Program-made: the position numbers and the translations under genes
In this document: in pieces, positions 8,672-17,445 of the stretch
Position numbering within the stretch: the first letter of the stretch is position 1
Layout of the letters: the number at the start of each line of letters is the position of its first letter
DNA from: Alphaproteobacteria bacterium
GTDB taxonomy: Bacteria; Pseudomonadota; Alphaproteobacteria; UBA7879
NCBI GenBank assembly: GCA_002869105.1
Contig: PKTP01000004.1
Location: 32,539-96,538, forward strand
Direction: 5' to 3'
Length of the DNA: 64,000 nucleotides
Notes under the pieces: model-generated
Seen by the model: only the letters and a program-made list of their open reading frames with translations
What the model was told of the DNA's origin: nothing
The model's database searches: none

Positions 8672-8707
8672 GGTAAATTCAAAGATGAAATGCAACGCAC
8701 AATTCAA

Positions 8708-8735
8708 TTGACTAATGTAGCTAGAACACTATAAA
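8708..8735 (+). promoter_or_regulatory. sigma70-type promoter before the secreted-protein gene
   Basis: TTGACT (8708-8713) and TATAAA (8730-8735) are separated by 16 bases, about 30 bases before ATG 8765. AAGG lies upstream of that ATG. It is a good match to consensus, although the gene it would drive is frameshifted. Confidence 0.5.
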
Positions 8736-8764
8736 AAATTAATATAAATTTAATAAGGTTATTC

Positions 8765-10400
8765 ATGAATAAACAATGGATTACTCTTTTCCTAATAACA
8801 TTTTCGCTTTCTATCATTGCAATGAATCCAGATGTTGTCCCTGAAAGCAGAGTGCCCCATTGGGTCAACGCCGGGGAAAAATTATTTGAAAAAGCGGAAG
8901 ATTTTTTGTCTCAAACACAAGAAGAGCGATCCCAAACCTTGGTTGAATACACAAAAATCATCAAATCAACCCTTCCCCCAACACAAGAACAAGAGGAGCA
9001 CCCGCAATTTCCGACTGGGTGTGCAAAATCAGTCAAATCGATATCCTCTCCAACCCCACATCAATTAATTGATCAGGCTCTTGAACATATAAATTCTCTT
9101 TCCCAAGAGGGCCTTCTCAGTAACACTATCGTGTGGTCATATTTTGGCTATTTAGCTGAATTAGGGTCTGAAAAGCCTTTGAGATTATCGGTTTGGTCCC
9201 AGCAAACAACACTATACTGTCTACCTTGGGCGGCTGAGTCTGCACAAAGGCTGGAAAAATCTTTTCTCAACAATTTAACACTGAACTTTTCATACAGTGA
9301 AGAGGAAGACAAGAGCGCAGAAGTAGAACAACTTCATGCTGCTTTTGATGAAGGCACCTATAAGCCTTTGCTTCTTTTTTCCCCCGATCCAAAAAAAGCA
9401 AAACTGGGAATTTTGCCTTTATTAAGGGCGTACGCAAAAGGAGGGGCGCCTGTTGTCCTAACGCCCTATGATCCCTCAATACAAGTACATGCAGGTCGAT
9501 TTGTTGGTGTTTCTGAGATTATGAATCACGATATCAGTCATTTTTATGCTTTTGAATTGATCTTTGGTAAAGGGCGCTCTCTTGCAAAAGGCGCAGAAGC
9601 CTTGTCAGGCTGGGTAGAAACACTGACACCCGCTGCACTCAGCCAAAAAAATATACAACAAGCTCTTATCGGCGCTTTTTTCTTTACTCATGAAGGCTTT
9701 TTAGATGACTTTTCACATTTCCCTAGCCAATACTTGCCCGAGAAAATCATAGATGATTTTTTAGGTAAAAATGGCCCGAAAAAGTGTCTTGAGGCACACT
9801 GTGAAGGGCTGTGCTTAATGTATTGGGCAGCCCACGACACTACCTTCCAAAGAGTATCATAAACACCAAGTCCAAACGAATTTTTTAAATAGAAATATTG
9901 TATTAGAAATTTTCTCTGAAGCCCTTCTGCTAGGTAAAGAAATCGTTTACGATGTGCTAGAAAAAGAGAGCAAAAAAATACAGGAAATAAGAGAACAAAA
10001 AAAGAATGGTTACTTTTACTTTACCAGCGAAAGCTCAGATGAAATTGAACTTTCTGCCTTTGTGGCAGCCTCGCTTTCAGAAGCAGAAAAGTTTGTTCAA
10101 GAAAGGGGAAAAACAGCTTTTTACATTGAGCAGGACGTTGAGGGGGACTATGATATGAAAAAATTAACATTAGAATCATCCCAAGTGACGGCTAGCCTAT
10201 TTTTCTCGACGCGTCCCCATTTCAAGCAGGAGGATTTCAAAAAATATGTCTTAGACCATGTAACTCTTTTGCATCTCTGTAACGCTTTGGATCGGTCAGT
10301 CAAAGAGCCTTCTGCAAACACGTTTAGAAGCGCAATGGAAAAGGTTTTCGACACTTTTCAGAGAGAGTCTTGTTGGCTTGAGAGAATGCAAGAAATTTAG
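8765..10400 (+). pseudogene. secreted hypothetical protein, single frameshift
   Basis: The first frame (8765-9862) gives a Sec-type signal peptide (residues 1 to about 19) and about 340 more residues, ending soon after MYWAAHDTTF. In the +1 frame the text runs on without a stop from about 9840 (D-T-L-P-S-K-E-Y-H-K) to TAG 10400. Removing one base near 9840-9846 yields a single protein of about 544 residues. There is no homopolymer at the junction, so programmed slippage is not favoured. I do not recognise the family; the mature part is charged and soluble-looking. If the shift is real, a truncated 365-residue secreted protein could still be made. Confidence 0.65.
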
Positions 10401-10445
10401 ATATACAGCTAGCTAAGAAAGCTTGAAAAGCTGGGCAGTCGCGCA

Positions 10446-10752
10446 TCAAAGAAGGGTATAACATCTGTGTATTATATATAGCCAGGCAGATGTGGCCATC
10501 AAAATCTCACCACCAACGCAATAGAATGCTTGCAGAACGCCGCTCAAAGCTGTTGTAAGTTTCAGGTAGGCGTTAAATACCTTACCTACCGGCCATTGAA
10601 AAATGGAATGTATCTCGCTGCCACTTGAATCTTATCATCAGGGCGTGAGTCGCATCCAACACGGTGGGATGATGTTTATTACAAAAGGCCCCGAATCCAA
10701 GCGATTTCACATGTCCATTTTCTTCAAGAGCTTTCATAATGGTATAAAAACC
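10446..10752 (-). pseudogene. possible decayed coding remnant
   Basis: On the minus strand an open stretch of 56 codons (10752 to 10582) reads like protein (VKSLGFGAFCNKHHPTVLD, then ALMIRFKWQRDTFHFSMAG). The other frame then stays open to 10446 (VGKVFNAYLKLTTALSGVL). A one-base shift would join them into about 100 residues. Both ends are closed by stops. I do not recognise the family. It could be the tail of a dead mobile element or gene, or it could be chance. Confidence 0.2.
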
Positions 10753-10810
10753 TTACGATCTGAGTATAGCTAAAGGATTATTTGATGGTAATTTTAAAAA
10801 AAATTTATGG

Positions 10811-10851
10811 GGCTGGCCTAGATAAATATAGGATATTTATCTAGGCCAGCC
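10811..10851. repeat. perfect 19-bp palindromic hairpin
   Basis: The left arm 10811-10829 (GGCTGGCCTAGATAAATAT) is the exact reverse complement of 10833-10851, with a 3-base loop AGG. There is no U-tract on the plus side. On the minus strand a run of eight T follows a few bases after the stem, so it could end transcription coming leftwards out of the dcw region, or it could be a solitary palindromic element. No second copy was found in the window. Confidence 0.75.
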
Positions 10852-11010
10852 TCTCTTATGCAGAGGGTTCAGTTTAATTTTTTCTGATTCTGTTTAAGGC
10901 TTTAACCTTGACCAAAGATTTTTTCCTAAAATTTATTTAGTTAGTAAATAGCTCTTTTTTCTTAATTTTTAAGAAATGAATACTTGTTTTGTGCTTTTTT
11001 CAGGTAAATA

Positions 11011-11025
11011 TCCCATTGTTTCCCA
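11011..11025 (-). promoter_or_regulatory. candidate MraZ operator (two TGGGA repeats)
   Basis: TCCCA occurs at 11011-11015 and again at 11021-11025, so the minus strand reads TGGGA-N5-TGGGA with a 10-base period. MraZ of E. coli is known to bind direct TGGG-type repeats separated by 5 bases upstream of its own gene. The site lies 54 bases before mraZ. Possible promoter parts are TTGTTT at 10984 with TAAATA at 11005 (short spacer), or TTGACC at 10908 with TTTATT at 10932. Autoregulation of the dcw cluster through this site is an inference. Confidence 0.5.
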
Positions 11026-11078
11026 TATAGAACCATGATATACCATGAATTGTGCTAATAAATTAAATACAGAGGTCT

Positions 11079-11540
11079 ATGGTGTCGCTATTTATATCGA
11101 CTTTTATCAATAAGGTTGATCGTAAAGGACGCGTCTCTGTGCCCGCCTCTTTCCGTGCATCGCTTACTGAGCAAAGCTTTCATGGAATTGTTGTGTTTAA
11201 GTCGTATCGCCAAGCGGCTCTTGAAGGAGGTGGTATCAATCGCATGCATCTCTTGAGTGAGCAGGTGGATGATCAACTGGATCTGTTTTCTGAGGCCCAG
11301 GATGATATGACGGCCACACTTTTTGCTGACGCGCAACAGCTCGGCTTTGATACCGATGGTCGGGTTATGCTGCCAGAGGATTTTAGAGAGTTTGCGACCA
11401 TCACCGATTACGCAGCTTTCGTTGGACGGGGGGCGACTTTTCAAATTTGGCAACCAGAGGCATTTAAGGCGCATCAAGACCAAGCCAGAAAAAGACTGCA
11501 TCAGCGTGGGGCGACATTGAAAATAAAAAATAAAGACTAG
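11079..11540 (+). CDS. mraZ: transcriptional regulator MraZ
   Basis: MraZ is the DNA-binding repressor at the head of the division and cell wall cluster. The 153-residue protein has two SpoVT-AbrB-like half domains. The first shows STFINKVDRKGRVSVPASFR, the second DTDGRVMLPEDFREFA, both with the D-x-K/D-GR-V-hP pattern of the family. AGAGG at 11071-11075 supports the ATG at 11079. rsmH follows within 40 bases. Two TGGGA repeats upstream fit autoregulation. Confidence 0.93.
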   Translation: MVSLFISTFINKVDRKGRVSVPASFRASLTEQSFHGIVVFKSYRQAALEGGGINRMHLLSEQVDDQLDLFSEAQDDMTATLFADAQQLGFDTDGRVMLPEDFREFATITDYAAFVGRGATFQIWQPEAFKAHQDQARKRLHQRGATLKIKNKD

Positions 11541-11578
11541 AGCATAAAGACATGGTCGAGTTTAAGGGGAGAACACAC

Positions 11579-12541
11579 ATGACAGAGATGGAGCAACAGC
11601 CTTCTTTGCACAGCCCTGTCATGATAAAAGAAGTTCTTTATGCCATGTCGCCCCGCGCAGATGCAGTTTACGTGGATGGTACATTTGGGAGAGGTGGGTA
11701 TAGCCGGGCTCTTCTAGAGCAAGAAAAATGCCAAGTGATAGCCATTGATCGCGACCCGGAGGCGCAACCAGCGGCGGATGCGTTGAAAAAGGAGTATGGC
11801 GCTCGCTTTCAATTCGTGCGTGGATGTTTTAGCCAGATCCGAGATATCTTAAGAGGGATTGACAAAGAGAGGGTCGATGGCATTGTTCTGGATCTTGGAG
11901 TGTCTTCCCCACAACTTGATCAAAGAGACCGTGGTTTTTCCTTTCAAAAAGATGGTCCCCTTGATATGCGCATGAGCCTTGTTGGGCTGACTGCTGCTGA
12001 GGTGGTCAATACTTATTCTCAAGAAAAAATCGCTGACATTCTCTATCGTTATGGGGAAGAGAAAAAATCACGTGTTATTGCACGAAAAATCGTTGAAAAG
12101 CGGGCACAAAAGCCATTTGAGACAACTATGGAATTAGCTGATTTAATCAGGACGGTTATTCCAGATCATATTGCAGGGCGCATTCACCCAGCAACAAGAA
12201 CGTTTCAAGCGCTGCGTATCTACGTTAATGAAGAGCTTGAAGAGCTTGAGCAGATTTTAAAGCAAGTTCCGCATTGCCTCAATTCTGGGGGGAGGCTAGT
12301 TGTTGTCAGTTTTCATTCTTTGGAAGATCGACTTGTTAAGCGTTTTTTTGCTGAGCACCCACAACATCAATCGCAGCCGAATAGAAACCAACCTTACGTC
12401 AATACAAAGAAGCCAGAGTGGTTTTTCACAACCCCAGATCGAAAGGGATTGATAGCGGACGATGCCGAAATCTCTGTTAATCCGCGGGCTCGTTCAGCGC
12501 GATTGAGATGGGGTGTGTTTGAGAGAGAGGTGGCCACATGA
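11579..12541 (+). CDS. rsmH: 16S rRNA (cytosine(1402)-N(4))-methyltransferase RsmH
   Basis: RsmH (MraW) methylates N4 of C1402 in the 16S rRNA P site using S-adenosylmethionine. The product has the SAM motif YVDGTFGRGGYSRALLE and the family blocks GIVLDLGVSSPQLD, RGFSFQKDGPLDMRM and VVVSFHSLEDRLVKRFF. I chose ATG 11579 (320 residues) because AAGGGGAG lies 7 bases before it; an in-frame ATG at 11552 has no such signal. The stop overlaps the ftsL start by four bases (ATGA). Confidence 0.95.
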   Translation: MTEMEQQPSLHSPVMIKEVLYAMSPRADAVYVDGTFGRGGYSRALLEQEKCQVIAIDRDPEAQPAADALKKEYGARFQFVRGCFSQIRDILRGIDKERVDGIVLDLGVSSPQLDQRDRGFSFQKDGPLDMRMSLVGLTAAEVVNTYSQEKIADILYRYGEEKKSRVIARKIVEKRAQKPFETTMELADLIRTVIPDHIAGRIHPATRTFQALRIYVNEELEELEQILKQVPHCLNSGGRLVVVSFHSLEDRLVKRFFAEHPQHQSQPNRNQPYVNTKKPEWFFTTPDRKGLIADDAEISVNPRARSARLRWGVFEREVAT

Positions 12542-12888
12542 TTTTGAAATACCGCCACCTTAGAATAATTAATTATGTCTCCCTGACGACTATTTTTTTT
12601 ATCGGCGTGTTTCTTTACAAAACGAGTTATGACGTCCGTTTTTTAAAAGCAGATCACACGCAGATGCAAACAGAAGTGGCTGAAATAATGCAAGCCATGC
12701 ACGTGCTCAAGGCAGAGTGGTCTTATTTGGATTCACCTGACCACCTTAAGAAATTAAGTCACAAAGTTTTGCCACACAAGCCTGTTCGTGTGATGCAATT
12801 AGCTTCATGGAAAAGTTTAGATTCGCGTAGCATGGGCCCTCACACGGTCATTGCATACAAAGGTAAGAAAAAAGGAAGGCCTGTTTAA
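12538..12888 (+). CDS. ftsL: cell division protein FtsL
   Basis: This small bitopic membrane protein links FtsQ and FtsB to FtsW/FtsI in the divisome. The 116-residue protein has a short cytoplasmic N-terminus, one transmembrane helix (about residues 12-30) and a periplasmic coiled-coil-like stretch (about 36-70). Sequence identity in this family is always low, so the call rests on size, topology and position between rsmH and ftsI. The start overlaps the rsmH stop. Confidence 0.8.
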   Translation: MILKYRHLRIINYVSLTTIFFIGVFLYKTSYDVRFLKADHTQMQTEVAEIMQAMHVLKAEWSYLDSPDHLKKLSHKVLPHKPVRVMQLASWKSLDSRSMGPHTVIAYKGKKKGRPV

Positions 12889-14583
12889 TTGACAACAGCT
12901 CATGTAAAATCCACTGCATATCATCGCTTCATGGCACAGAATGATATTCTTTTGAATGATGCGAGCCGTATTTATGTCATTGCTGGCTTTGTTCTTGCTT
13001 TGATTTTATTGATTTGTGGCCGATTGTTTTTATTGGTGCAGACAGATCAAGGGTCAAAGTATGCGGCTGTGCGTGACGCGGAGACGGTTTCTTCTCGAAG
13101 AAATATTGTTGACCGTAATGGATCTATCCTTGCAACAAATTTGATGACAGGATCTTTATATGCAAACCCCAAAGAGGTGACATCCCCTGTTGATGCGGCC
13201 CGAAAAATTAAAACGGTGTTTCCAGATTTAGATAAAAAAAAAATTATAGAAAAGCTTAAGTCCAATAAAAGCTTTGTTTGGATAAAAAGAAACATCACAC
13301 CGGCCCAACAGCAGAAATTTCTGCAGCTTGGCATTGTTGGGGTTTATATCGAAAAGTCTGAAAAACGCGCCTATATCCACGGGAATACAACAAGCCACCT
13401 CCTTGGATTCACATCGATTGATATGCAGGGGCGCTCGGGTGTTGAGCGGTTCTTTGATGATCAACTTGTTGGATCAGGTGATCCGTTGAGGCTTTCGGTA
13501 GATATTCGCGTGCAAAATATTGTTCACAATGCATTAAAGGAGGCTGTTGATAAATTCTCAGCTCAGGGTGGGACAGCGGTTATGGTTGACGTTGAGACAG
13601 GTGAAGTGATTGCGATGGTTTCGCTGCCAGACTTTGATCCGCATCGGGTAACCAAAGAGTCTCAGAAATTAATGTTCAACATGGCAACACAGGGAATTTA
13701 TGAACTTGGATCCATCTTTAAGGTTTTTACTGCGGTTGCTGCTTTTGAATCTGGTGCTGTTAAGCTCTCTGATCATTTTGATGCAACAAAAGCTATTAAG
13801 ATTGGTAAATTTCGTGTGGGCGATTATCGAGGGAAAAATCGATGGTTGTCGGTTCCTGAAATTTTTATTTACTCCTCCAACATTGGTGCCATGAAGATAC
13901 TTTTGGAAATGGGCAAGGAAAAGCTCTCTGAAGCCTATCATAAGCTCGGTCTATTTGAGCCACTTGTTGGATTTGAATATGGTGAAGTGGCAATGCCTGT
14001 TCTGACAGGCCAATGGTCGGAGTCCCGCGCGCTTACAGCGTCTTATGGCTATGGAGTCGCCACAACGCCGCTCCATTTTCTGCGAGCACTCGCTGCTGTT
14101 GTCAATGGGGGACGTCTGATTAACTTAAGCTTGATTAAAGGAAATCCAAATAGGATTGAGCAGAATGTGCTCTCTGAAAAAACATCTAAAACTATTAGAA
14201 AGTTGATGTATAAAGCAGCACTGCAAGGAACCAGCAGACGCTCCAGGGTCAATGGTTATATGGTGGGTGGCAAGACAGGCTCTGCAAATAAAATCATCAA
14301 CGGTGCCTATGATAAGAAAAAACACTTAGCAAGTGTTACTGCTATTTTCCCAATGAATAAGCCCAAATATGCCATGTTAATTACCCTGGATGCACCACAA
14401 GGAACAAAAGAAACCCATGGATTTTCCGCAGGAGGGTGGACGGCTGCACCTGTGGCAGCACAGATTATTGAAAGGGCTGGGCCGATTTTAGGCGTGCTGC
14501 CGGTGGATGAAGAGGATGAGGTGATTCAAAAAGCAATGTATGTAAAGGTGGAATATGATCAACAGAACCGTGCGCTTGGATGA
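12889..14583 (+). CDS. ftsI: peptidoglycan transpeptidase FtsI (PBP3)
   Basis: This is the class B penicillin-binding protein for septal cross-linking, working with FtsW. It has a transmembrane anchor (about 29-50), a pedestal domain, and a transpeptidase domain with SxxK at S275-I-F-K278, SSN at 329-331 after Y328, and KTG at 462-464. The start is a TTG directly after the ftsL stop, with GGAAGG about 12 bases upstream; an ATG at 12931 is the alternative but has no ribosome site. The end overlaps murE by 29 bases. Confidence 0.94.
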   Translation: MTTAHVKSTAYHRFMAQNDILLNDASRIYVIAGFVLALILLICGRLFLLVQTDQGSKYAAVRDAETVSSRRNIVDRNGSILATNLMTGSLYANPKEVTSPVDAARKIKTVFPDLDKKKIIEKLKSNKSFVWIKRNITPAQQQKFLQLGIVGVYIEKSEKRAYIHGNTTSHLLGFTSIDMQGRSGVERFFDDQLVGSGDPLRLSVDIRVQNIVHNALKEAVDKFSAQGGTAVMVDVETGEVIAMVSLPDFDPHRVTKESQKLMFNMATQGIYELGSIFKVFTAVAAFESGAVKLSDHFDATKAIKIGKFRVGDYRGKNRWLSVPEIFIYSSNIGAMKILLEMGKEKLSEAYHKLGLFEPLVGFEYGEVAMPVLTGQWSESRALTASYGYGVATTPLHFLRALAAVVNGGRLINLSLIKGNPNRIEQNVLSEKTSKTIRKLMYKAALQGTSRRSRVNGYMVGGKTGSANKIINGAYDKKKHLASVTAIFPMNKPKYAMLITLDAPQGTKETHGFSAGGWTAAPVAAQIIERAGPILGVLPVDEEDEVIQKAMYVKVEYDQQNRALG

Positions 14584-16066
14584 TTTACAGAGCGTTCTTG
14601 GTTCAGATCATGAGTGCTTTTTATCATCGGCCTCTTCTAAAACTGCAGCGGTTCTTACAGATGTTTTTTTAGACTCAAGAGAGGTTTCCGCTGGATCGGT
14701 TTTTATGGCTCTTCCGGGCGCTGAGCTTAATGGGGAAGATTTTGTTGAGGATGCCATTCAAAGAGGGGCCGTTGTTATAATTGCTGACAAGGGTGTGTGT
14801 CAGCGACTCTCGGCTTCTCATAAAAATGTGACGTTCATTAGCGTTAAAAATCCGCGTGCATTAGTGGGCACCATTGCTGATCTTTTTTATCCAGAAAAAC
14901 CCAAGACTTTGGTGGCAGTTACAGGGACCAATGGAAAAAGTTCTGTTGTGGATTTTATCAGACAGTTATGGACATTGTTGGGGATTAAAGCTGCTTCACT
15001 TGGGACAATTGGAACGCTGTTTGAGGGAGAGAGGCTTTCTTATGGTTTAACAACCATGGATGCACTTGCGCTGCGGAAAGAGTTTGCGCTGCTAGTTGAA
15101 AAAGGTGTTACTCATGTTGCGATGGAGGCGTCCAGTCATGGGCTTGATCAGCAGAGGCTTTGTGGGATTGAAGTAGATATTTCTGCTTTTACAAATATCA
15201 GTCATGAGCATTTGGACTATCACAAAAATTTTAAAAACTACCTCGATGCCAAGCTCATGCTTTTTAAAAAGCATACTAAAAAACAGGGATATGCTGTGCT
15301 GAATGCAGATTGTGCCCAAATTAAAGCCATCAAAGCAGCATGTGGGCAGCAGCGAATTGTTCTTTTTGGGAGAAATGGTCAAGATCTTTGTATCGAAAAA
15401 ATTGAGTTTGTGGATAATCTGCAACGCCTCTTTGTTCGATTTTTTGGAAGACAGTATCAAATAGAGTTGCCGTTGATGGGATGGTTCCAGGGCTACAATG
15501 TTGTTTGTGCAATAGGAGTCATCATTGCAGGATTTTCGCCAGATGAGCGGCATGAGAAACTTGAAGCATTGATTAAATTGGCGAAACATCTTAAGCCTGT
15601 TCCTGGTCGATTGGAGAAAGCAGGATCCTACAATGGCGCAAATATCTACGTTGACTTTGCACATACCCCAGATTCATTGGAGGCGGTGCTGAAAGCTGTT
15701 CGGCATCAAACCGATCAACGTATATGCGTTGTCTTTGGGTGTGGAGGCAACCGTGATTCAACAAAAAGAAAATTGATGGGAGAAATTGCAGAAAACGCTG
15801 CAGATTATGTTATAATTACAGATGATAATCCAAGGTTTGAAGATCCTGAAAAGATTCGAAAAGCGATCAAAAGGTATTGCCCAAAGGCGCATGAAATAGG
15901 GGATCGTCATTTAGCGATTCGTCAAGCGATCATGGATCTCAACCCTGGAGACGTGTTGGTTATTGCAGGTAAAGGGCACGAAACAGGCCAAATTCGGGGG
16001 AATCAGGTTTTGCCCTTTAGCGATGTTATAGCTGTTCAAAGTGTGTTGGAGGAAGTTAACAAATGA
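14555..16066 (+). CDS. murE: UDP-MurNAc-tripeptide synthetase MurE (meso-DAP type)
   Basis: MurE adds the third residue to UDP-MurNAc-L-Ala-D-Glu in the cytoplasm. The 503-residue protein has a Mur N-terminal domain, the ATP loop AVTGTNGKSSVVDF, the carbamylated-Lys region and the C-terminal domain. The substrate motif D424-N-P-R427 (ITDDNPRFEDP) is that of enzymes using meso-diaminopimelate rather than Lys. Start ATG 14555 lies inside the end of ftsI and has AAGGTGG just upstream. It overlaps murF by four bases. Confidence 0.95.
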   Translation: MINRTVRLDDLQSVLGSDHECFLSSASSKTAAVLTDVFLDSREVSAGSVFMALPGAELNGEDFVEDAIQRGAVVIIADKGVCQRLSASHKNVTFISVKNPRALVGTIADLFYPEKPKTLVAVTGTNGKSSVVDFIRQLWTLLGIKAASLGTIGTLFEGERLSYGLTTMDALALRKEFALLVEKGVTHVAMEASSHGLDQQRLCGIEVDISAFTNISHEHLDYHKNFKNYLDAKLMLFKKHTKKQGYAVLNADCAQIKAIKAACGQQRIVLFGRNGQDLCIEKIEFVDNLQRLFVRFFGRQYQIELPLMGWFQGYNVVCAIGVIIAGFSPDERHEKLEALIKLAKHLKPVPGRLEKAGSYNGANIYVDFAHTPDSLEAVLKAVRHQTDQRICVVFGCGGNRDSTKRKLMGEIAENAADYVIITDDNPRFEDPEKIRKAIKRYCPKAHEIGDRHLAIRQAIMDLNPGDVLVIAGKGHETGQIRGNQVLPFSDVIAVQSVLEEVNK

Positions 16067-17442
16067 AATGGGATCAGGCTGATATCTTAAGTGCAACACA
16101 TGGACGATTACGTGGGCATGACTTTGTTGCGCATGATGTTGCAATTCACACCGATCATGTTCAAAAAGGCAGCATTTATATTGCTCTAAAAGGGGAAAAG
16201 TCTGATGGACACTCTTTTATTTCAACGGCCTTTGAGCGGGGGGCTGCTGCAGTTATTGTTGAAGAATTCCAAGAAAACCTGGCGTCACATCATCCTCAAA
16301 TTATTGTAAAAGACAGCTTGAAAGCGCTGATCGACATGGCGAAATGGCGTCGCGCTGAACTTAAAAACACACGTTTTATTGCCTTGACTGGTAGTGTGGG
16401 TAAAACCACAATCCGAATGATGATTGCCAAAGCACTCGAAGCTTATGGATCGGTTTTTACCAGCCAGCAAAATTATAATACACTGATTGGTGTTTCGATT
16501 GATCTTTGTCGTTGTCCTCTGGGCGCAAACTTTGCTGTTCTTGAAGTGGGTATGAATAAGCCTGGGGAGATTGATTCGATTGTTCAATTAATACGGCCAA
16601 ACGTTGCGCTATTAGTAACAGTTGCTGAAAACCATATTGAAGCTTTTGAATCTATCGAAGGTATTGCCTATGAAAAGGCCCAGATTTTTCAAGGGCTTTC
16701 GGCAAAAGGCGTTGCTGTTTACAATTTTGATATGCCTTGCTTGCGTCTCATTGCGCCCCTGATTCAAAGGCTTAATCATCGGGTAGGCTTTTCCCGTCAA
16801 AATTCTAGAGCAGATGTCTATTTGCAGGAAAGAGAAGATGGCTCTAAATGGATTCGAGTCGGGGGTCAAGAAGTCCAGATAGAATTGAAGGAAATCGGCG
16901 ATCATCTATATAGCAATGCTTTGGCAGCAGTGAGTGTTGTGCATGCTTTAGGCCTGAAGATAAACGCGGGTGTTCAAAACTTACGAGCGTTTCATTTACC
17001 GCAAGGACGCGGGGATGTGAAAGAAGTAAAAATCACAAAAAAAGAAATAATAGCCATTGATCTTATTGATGACAGCTATAATGCCAGTTTCACTTCTACC
17101 CAAGCAGCGCTGCGCCGATTAAAGAGTTTGAAAAGCAGGGGGCGCAAACTTTTTGTTTTTGGAGATATGCTTGAGTTAGGCAAAGATGCTCAAGAGTGGC
17201 ATATGAAGTTAGTCCCAGAAATTATCAACTCAGACATTGAGGGGGTGTTTTGTTGCGGCGTGATGTCCGAAAAATTATTTAGAAATTTGCCTCAAGAAAA
17301 ACAAGGTCATTGGTGCCCGACAAGTGTTGAACTCCATGAGCCACTTTTATCGTTTCTCAAAGAGGGCGATATGGTTCTTGTTAAAGCATCCAATGGCACT
17401 AATATGCGTGCTTTACTGTCTCTGTTAACAATGGAAAAATAA
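16063..17442 (+). CDS. murF: UDP-MurNAc-tripeptide-D-Ala-D-Ala ligase MurF
   Basis: MurF adds D-Ala-D-Ala, finishing the UDP-MurNAc pentapeptide. The 459-residue protein shows the ATP loop ALTGSVGKTTIRMMI, the TSQQNYNTLIGV segment after it, the EVGMNKPGEI block, and DSYNASFTSTQAAL in the C-terminal part. It starts with an ATGA overlap with murE and mraY begins three bases after its stop. Its substrate D-Ala-D-Ala needs Ddl, which is not in this cluster. Confidence 0.95.
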   Translation: MKWDQADILSATHGRLRGHDFVAHDVAIHTDHVQKGSIYIALKGEKSDGHSFISTAFERGAAAVIVEEFQENLASHHPQIIVKDSLKALIDMAKWRRAELKNTRFIALTGSVGKTTIRMMIAKALEAYGSVFTSQQNYNTLIGVSIDLCRCPLGANFAVLEVGMNKPGEIDSIVQLIRPNVALLVTVAENHIEAFESIEGIAYEKAQIFQGLSAKGVAVYNFDMPCLRLIAPLIQRLNHRVGFSRQNSRADVYLQEREDGSKWIRVGGQEVQIELKEIGDHLYSNALAAVSVVHALGLKINAGVQNLRAFHLPQGRGDVKEVKITKKEIIAIDLIDDSYNASFTSTQAALRRLKSLKSRGRKLFVFGDMLELGKDAQEWHMKLVPEIINSDIEGVFCCGVMSEKLFRNLPQEKQGHWCPTSVELHEPLLSFLKEGDMVLVKASNGTNMRALLSLLTMEK

Positions 17443-17445
17443 TCT

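Larger units (their letters stand above)
10401..11078. other. noncoding gap between accessory block and dcw cluster
   Basis: No intact gene is visible in these 678 bases. They hold a possible decayed minus-strand remnant (10446-10752), a perfect 19-bp hairpin (10811-10851), promoter-like elements and two TGGGA boxes just before mraZ. The right third is very AT-rich. Confidence 0.6.

Noticed and set aside
15092..15664. 190-codon minus-strand frame inside murE
   Set aside because: Shadow of murE, which shows all motifs of its family in the plus frame.
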